From Lachnospiraceae bacterium (GTDB lineage Bacteria > Bacillota > Clostridia > Lachnospirales > Lachnospiraceae): DNA of 36,315 nucleotides. The stretch spans positions 1 to 36,315 of the forward strand of contig JAGAFR010000081.1 of assembly GCA_017612555.1 (NCBI GenBank), in the 5' to 3' direction. The notes below the pieces were generated by a model. That model saw only the letters and a program-made list of their open reading frames with translations. It searched no databases and was not told where the DNA came from. Both the position numbers and the translations under genes were made by a program. This document shows, piece by piece, positions 32,686 to 36,315 of the stretch (the first letter of the stretch is position 1; each line of letters opens with the position of its first letter).

Positions 32686-33885
32686 TCAATGCAACAAATC
32701 AGTTCCTTCTACCCTTTTCCTCTCATTTTCAGGCAGATCCAGGTAAGAGAGCACCGAAGCCGCTATGTCGGAAAAAGTCGGCCGGGTCCCCAGATTTCCG
32801 CCTTTTGTCCCCTTTGCCGGCAAAAAGTTCGGTCCGCATGAAAGGAACGGTACATATTCCCTTGTGTGATCCGTAGTTGCCGCATAACCCGGGTCGCATC
32901 CGTGATCCGCTGTTATCATAAGGATGTCATCATCCGTAAGCTTTGAGACTATCTCCGGAAGTCTGTCATCAAAATAAGCGACCGCCTTTGCATAACCGTC
33001 AATATCTCTCCTGTGGCCGTACAACATATCATAGTCCACCAGATTTACGAACAGCAGGCCGTTAAAGTCCCTGTCCAAATACTCAACGGTCTTATTTATC
33101 CCGTCCTCATTACCGGAAGTATATGTATATTCCGTAAGGCCTTTTCCGGCAAATATGTCGTTGATCTTTCCTATCCCTATAACGTCCTTCCCGTTCGATG
33201 AGAGCACATCAAGCATCGTATCTTTGGGCGGCAGGAGCGAAAAATCATGTCTTCTCGGTGTTCTCTTATAATTACCCGACGAGCCGATAAACGGCCTTGC
33301 TATGACTCTTCCCACGCCGTGTTTTCCCGTAAGTATCCGTCTCGCATCGCGGCACATCTCATACAACTGCTCGACAGGCACGATATCCTCGTGAGCGGCT
33401 ATCTGAAATACCGAATCAGCCGACGTATATACTATAAGATCTCCGGTCCTTACATGCTCGTCACCGTAATCATTTATCACCTTCGTTCCCGAATACGGAA
33501 GGTTACACAGAGTCTTCCTTCCGACTTTCTTTTCGAAAGCCGATATGACTTCGTCAGGAAAGCCGTTAGGATATGTGGGAAGCGGCTCAGGCGAGATAAG
33601 TCCTGCGATCTCCCAGTGCCCGATAGTGGTATCTTTTCCCATGGATCTTTCCCGAAGCCTTGCGTAAGTGCCTACAGCTTCCACACTCTCCTCGGAAAGC
33701 TTTCTTGCCGTTTCAACTCCGTCTATCCGGAACAATCCAAGCTTCGCAAGGTTAGGTGCTCTGAAAAGGTCGCTCTTTGTACAGGATCTCAATGTATTCG
33801 TGCCGGCATCGCCAAACTGCTGCGCATCGGGCTCAGCGCCTATACCAAAGCTGTCCATAACTATGAGAATGACTCTTTTTGCCAT
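32686..33885 (-). CDS. deoB: Phosphopentomutase
   Basis: A 399-residue alkaline-phosphatase-superfamily mutase that interconverts (deoxy)ribose-1-phosphate and ribose-5-phosphate in nucleoside salvage. The ATG at 33885 has a GGAGG site; the upstream ATG does not. Metal and catalytic motifs: VMDSFGIG (D11), DAGTNTL, GKDTTIGHWE with the phosphorylated Thr, VDYDMLYGHRRD, ITADHGCDP and DHTREYVP. It has its own promoter. No other nucleoside-salvage genes are adjacent; prfC lies downstream after about 200 nt. Confidence 0.96.
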   Translation of the reverse strand: MAKRVILIVMDSFGIGAEPDAQQFGDAGTNTLRSCTKSDLFRAPNLAKLGLFRIDGVETARKLSEESVEAVGTYARLRERSMGKDTTIGHWEIAGLISPEPLPTYPNGFPDEVISAFEKKVGRKTLCNLPYSGTKVINDYGDEHVRTGDLIVYTSADSVFQIAAHEDIVPVEQLYEMCRDARRILTGKHGVGRVIARPFIGSSGNYKRTPRRHDFSLLPPKDTMLDVLSSNGKDVIGIGKINDIFAGKGLTEYTYTSGNEDGINKTVEYLDRDFNGLLFVNLVDYDMLYGHRRDIDGYAKAVAYFDDRLPEIVSKLTDDDILMITADHGCDPGYAATTDHTREYVPFLSCGPNFLPAKGTKGGNLGTRPTFSDIAASVLSYLDLPENERKRVEGTDLLH

Positions 33886-33911
33886 GATGACCTCCTTCCA
33901 ACTGAGCATAT

Positions 33912-33940
33912 ATTTTATCATATAGCCGTACCCTTGTTAA
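33912..33940 (-). promoter_or_regulatory. deoB promoter
   Basis: TTAACA (33935-33940, five of six) and TAAAAT (33912-33917, five of six) on the minus strand are 17 bp apart, about 30 nt before the deoB ATG. Confidence 0.6.
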
Positions 33941-34317
33941 GTTATGCCGAAAAATTAAATATTCGGAATTTCACATAATTTGATTGATTTATCCACAATT
34001 CACACGTCACTCCCAAAAATACGTTCGAAAAGAGAGATTATGTAAAACTGAATTATCGATCATATGTGATAAATACGTATTTTATAACGCATGGTTTTAT
34101 TTGGTTTGCATTTATTATATCCTGATTTAACTATTCGATACCGTGTGGATAACTTCGATTTTGTTGTCGATATGACATTTATAACGTCAGAAATCTTATT
34201 ACATCATTTCGTCCCAACATGTGTTCTTTTATTTTATTTTCTGACAATTCCTTACGTTATTTGATGTGCCCGGTTTTATATGAGATCTCAATGGACCGAT
34301 GTTCAAAACGAAAAGGC
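33941..34317. other. AT-rich gene-free region with two perfect DnaA boxes
   Basis: No gene was found between the pnp terminator and the deoB promoter. The stretch is clearly AT-rich. It contains TTATCCACA on the plus strand at 33989-33997 and the same box on the minus strand at 34144-34152. These match the DnaA box consensus exactly and face each other 146 bp apart. Confidence 0.5.
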
Positions 34318-34350
34318 AAAAAAACGGCCGCAGATGATGATCTGCGGCCG
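34318..34350 (-). terminator. Rho-independent terminator of pnp
   Basis: A perfect 11-bp GC-rich stem (CGGCCGCAGAT with ATCTGCGGCCG, 34325-34335 and 34340-34350) and a 4-nt loop are followed on the minus strand by seven T (34318-34324). It lies about 45 nt after the pnp stop. Confidence 0.92.
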
Positions 34351-34395
34351 AATGGTACCTGCCTGTTATTATCTTTTTATCGGCTGTTCCTGTTG

Positions 34396-36315
34396 TTACT
34401 GTGCATCCTTGATGCTGAATGACATTCTTCCCATCTTGTCCTTTCCAAGACACTTAACAGTGACTACGTCACCAAGGGTAAGCACATCTTCAACTCTGTT
34501 GATCCTTTCCTTGGCGATCTTGGAAATATGGACCATTCCTTCCTTGCCGGGTGCGAACTCAACAAATGCGCCGAATTCTTTGATGGACACAACCTTACCG
34601 GTAAAGATCTGGCCGGCTTCAAACTCGGTCGTGATGATCCTGATAAGATCTATAGCCTTGTCCATTCCGGCTTTATCGGTTCCGCAGATGCTTACTGCGC
34701 CGTCATCGGTTATATCGATCTTGACACCGCACTGGTCTATGATGGCATTGATCGTCTTTCCGCGCTGTCCCACAACATCACCGATCTTCTCGGGATCTAT
34801 CTTGATCTGTACGATCTTCGGAGCATATTCATTTACGCTCGGTCTGGGCTCAGCGATCGCAGGCTTCATGCAGTTATCCATGATAAAGAGCCTTGCCTCA
34901 CGACATCTTGCGATAGCGCCTTCAACTATGGGTCTTGTAAGACCGTGGATCTTGATATCCATCTGAATGGCTGTGATACCTTCCGTTGTTCCTGTTACCT
35001 TGAAATCCATGTCGCCGAAGAAGTCCTCAAGGCCCTGGATATCGGTAAGCAGTACAAAATCGTCATCTGTGTCGCCCGTTACGAGTCCGCATGAGATTCC
35101 TGCAACCATCTTCTTGATCGGAACACCTGCAGCCATAAGCGACATACAGCTTGCACATGTGCTGGCCATTGAAGTGGAACCGTTACTCTCAAACGTCTCC
35201 GATACGCATCGGATCGCATAAGGGAACTCTTCCTCCGAAGGAAGCACAGGGATAAGAGCTCTCTCTGCAAGTGCACCGTGACCTATCTCTCTACGTCCCG
35301 GACCTCTTGAGGGCTTTGTCTCACCTACAGAGTATGAAGGGAAGTTGTAGTGATGTATGTATCTCTTTGAAGTCTCGAAAGAATCAAGGCCGTCAACCTT
35401 CTGCATGTCTGAAAGAGGTGCAAGGGTTGTGATATCACAGATCTGTGTCTGTCCTCTTGTGAACATCGCACTTCCGTGAACTCTCGGAATTATGTCAACC
35501 TCTGCAGCAAGCGGACGGATCTGTGTGATCTCACGGCCGTCGGGACGCTTGTGATCCTTGAGGATCATCTTACGTATGGTCTTCTTCTCATACTGATAGA
35601 TCGCTTCACCGAGAATGGCAAGCCACTCTTCGTTATCCGCAAATTTCTCCTCGCACTTTTCGGTAATATCTCTTATATTACCCTCACGTGTCTGTTTATC
35701 ATCTGTAAATACGGCTGTCTCCATCTCAGCGGGTGGACATACTTCCTTGATAGCCTCGAACAGCTCCTCGGGTATCGCACAGCTCGTATACTCATGCTTG
35801 GGCTTTCCGACCTCTGCAACGATCTTGTCTATGAAAGCGATGATCTCCTGGTTGATGCCGTGTGCCATATAGATGGCTTCGATCATCTTTGCTTCGGGAA
35901 CCTCATTGGCTCCTGCTTCGATCATGATGACCTTTTCCTTTGTTGAAGCAACGGTAAGGTTAAGATCTCCTGTCTTCCACTGCTCCTGGTTGGGATTAAC
36001 GATGAACTGTCCGTCTATCATCCCTATCTGGGTAGTCGCGCACGGTCCGTCAAACGGAATATCCGAAATACTCGTTGCTATAGCTGATCCGAGCATCGCC
36101 ACAAGCTCGGGGCGGCACTCGGGATCCACCGAAAGCACCAGATTGTTAAGTGTGCAGTCATTACGATAATCCTTCGGGAAAAGAGGTCTCATCGGACGGT
36201 CAATGACACGTGCCGTAAGAACCGCATTCTCGCTTGCTTTTCCCTCACGCTTGTTAAAGCCTCCCGGGATCTTGCCTACTGCATACATCTTCTCTTCAAA
36301 TTCAACGCTCAGCGG
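34396..36315 (-). CDS. pnp: Polyribonucleotide nucleotidyltransferase (5' cut by window edge)
   Basis: The frame is open to the window edge, so about 60-70 N-terminal residues are missing. The rest (about 640 residues) holds both RNase PH-like domains (IPGGFNKREGKASENAVLTA; HNFPSYSVGE; GPGRREIGHGALAERAL; SNGSTSMASTCA; GLVTGDTDDDFVLLTDIQG). A KH domain follows with its G-x-x-G loop GQRGK, then a C-terminal S1 domain (FTGKVVSIKEFGAFVEFAPG, EGMVHISKIA). It degrades RNA phosphorolytically from the 3' end. The KH and S1 domains are complete, and a strong terminator follows. Confidence 0.97.
   Translation of the reverse strand, partial: PLSVEFEEKMYAVGKIPGGFNKREGKASENAVLTARVIDRPMRPLFPKDYRNDCTLNNLVLSVDPECRPELVAMLGSAIATSISDIPFDGPCATTQIGMIDGQFIVNPNQEQWKTGDLNLTVASTKEKVIMIEAGANEVPEAKMIEAIYMAHGINQEIIAFIDKIVAEVGKPKHEYTSCAIPEELFEAIKEVCPPAEMETAVFTDDKQTREGNIRDITEKCEEKFADNEEWLAILGEAIYQYEKKTIRKMILKDHKRPDGREITQIRPLAAEVDIIPRVHGSAMFTRGQTQICDITTLAPLSDMQKVDGLDSFETSKRYIHHYNFPSYSVGETKPSRGPGRREIGHGALAERALIPVLPSEEEFPYAIRCVSETFESNGSTSMASTCASCMSLMAAGVPIKKMVAGISCGLVTGDTDDDFVLLTDIQGLEDFFGDMDFKVTGTTEGITAIQMDIKIHGLTRPIVEGAIARCREARLFIMDNCMKPAIAEPRPSVNEYAPKIVQIKIDPEKIGDVVGQRGKTINAIIDQCGVKIDITDDGAVSICGTDKAGMDKAIDLIRIITTEFEAGQIFTGKVVSIKEFGAFVEFAPGKEGMVHISKIAKERINRVEDVLTLGDVVTVKCLGKDKMGRMSFSIKDAQ

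Overview
The window looks like a chromosomal segment of a low-to-mid-GC anaerobic Firmicute, most likely a Lachnospiraceae member near Butyrivibrio. Three things suggest this: the gene order yqhY-nusB-xseA-xseB-dxs-tlyA-nadK-argR-recN, strong AGGAGG-type ribosome sites, and many secreted lipoproteins with acidic linkers and D-x-S/T-G-D-G motifs. The taxonomic call is inference, because no rRNA gene is present.

Two regions are distinct. Positions 1 to about 16,770 are accessory DNA. The region opens with the C-terminal part of a large serine recombinase, a tRNA-3'-end-like sequence and a bidirectional terminator. A small minus-strand operon follows (a truncated flavodoxin peptide, a Cys-rich small protein and a GNAT acetyltransferase), then an orphan double-glycine leader peptide of RiPP/bacteriocin type with its own promoter. 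Next comes a minus-strand run of lipoprotein and small membrane protein genes (about 8049 down to 2558). One of these is split by a frameshift, and duplicated leader fragments lie between them. An XRE-type regulator is transcribed divergently from this run across a gap with three helically phased 10-bp repeats. Beyond it lie a small membrane protein, an S41-type lipoprotein, a blaR1/blaI-like pair with two palindromic operators, a secreted amidohydrolase, an isochorismatase-GNAT fusion and a DUF5684-like membrane protein.

A 48-nt hairpin that codes for the C-terminus of the XRE protein occurs three times (8924, 9482, 16714). On the minus strand each copy can act as a terminator. The last copy sits exactly where accessory DNA gives way to core genes.

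Positions 16,800 to 36,315 are core genes, all on the minus strand: glgA, an EAL phosphodiesterase, a membrane-anchored protein, recN, argR, nadK, tlyA, dxs, xseB, xseA, nusB, yqhY (Asp23), a transglutaminase-like lipoprotein, prfC, deoB and the 3' part of pnp. Many neighbours overlap or are a few bases apart, which indicates operons. The ispA gene usually found between xseB and dxs is absent. The gap between deoB and pnp holds a strong pnp terminator, a deoB promoter and two perfect DnaA boxes.

No complete RNA gene, CRISPR array or intact insertion sequence was seen. Start codons were adjusted where a Shine-Dalgarno site and signal peptide pointed to an internal start.
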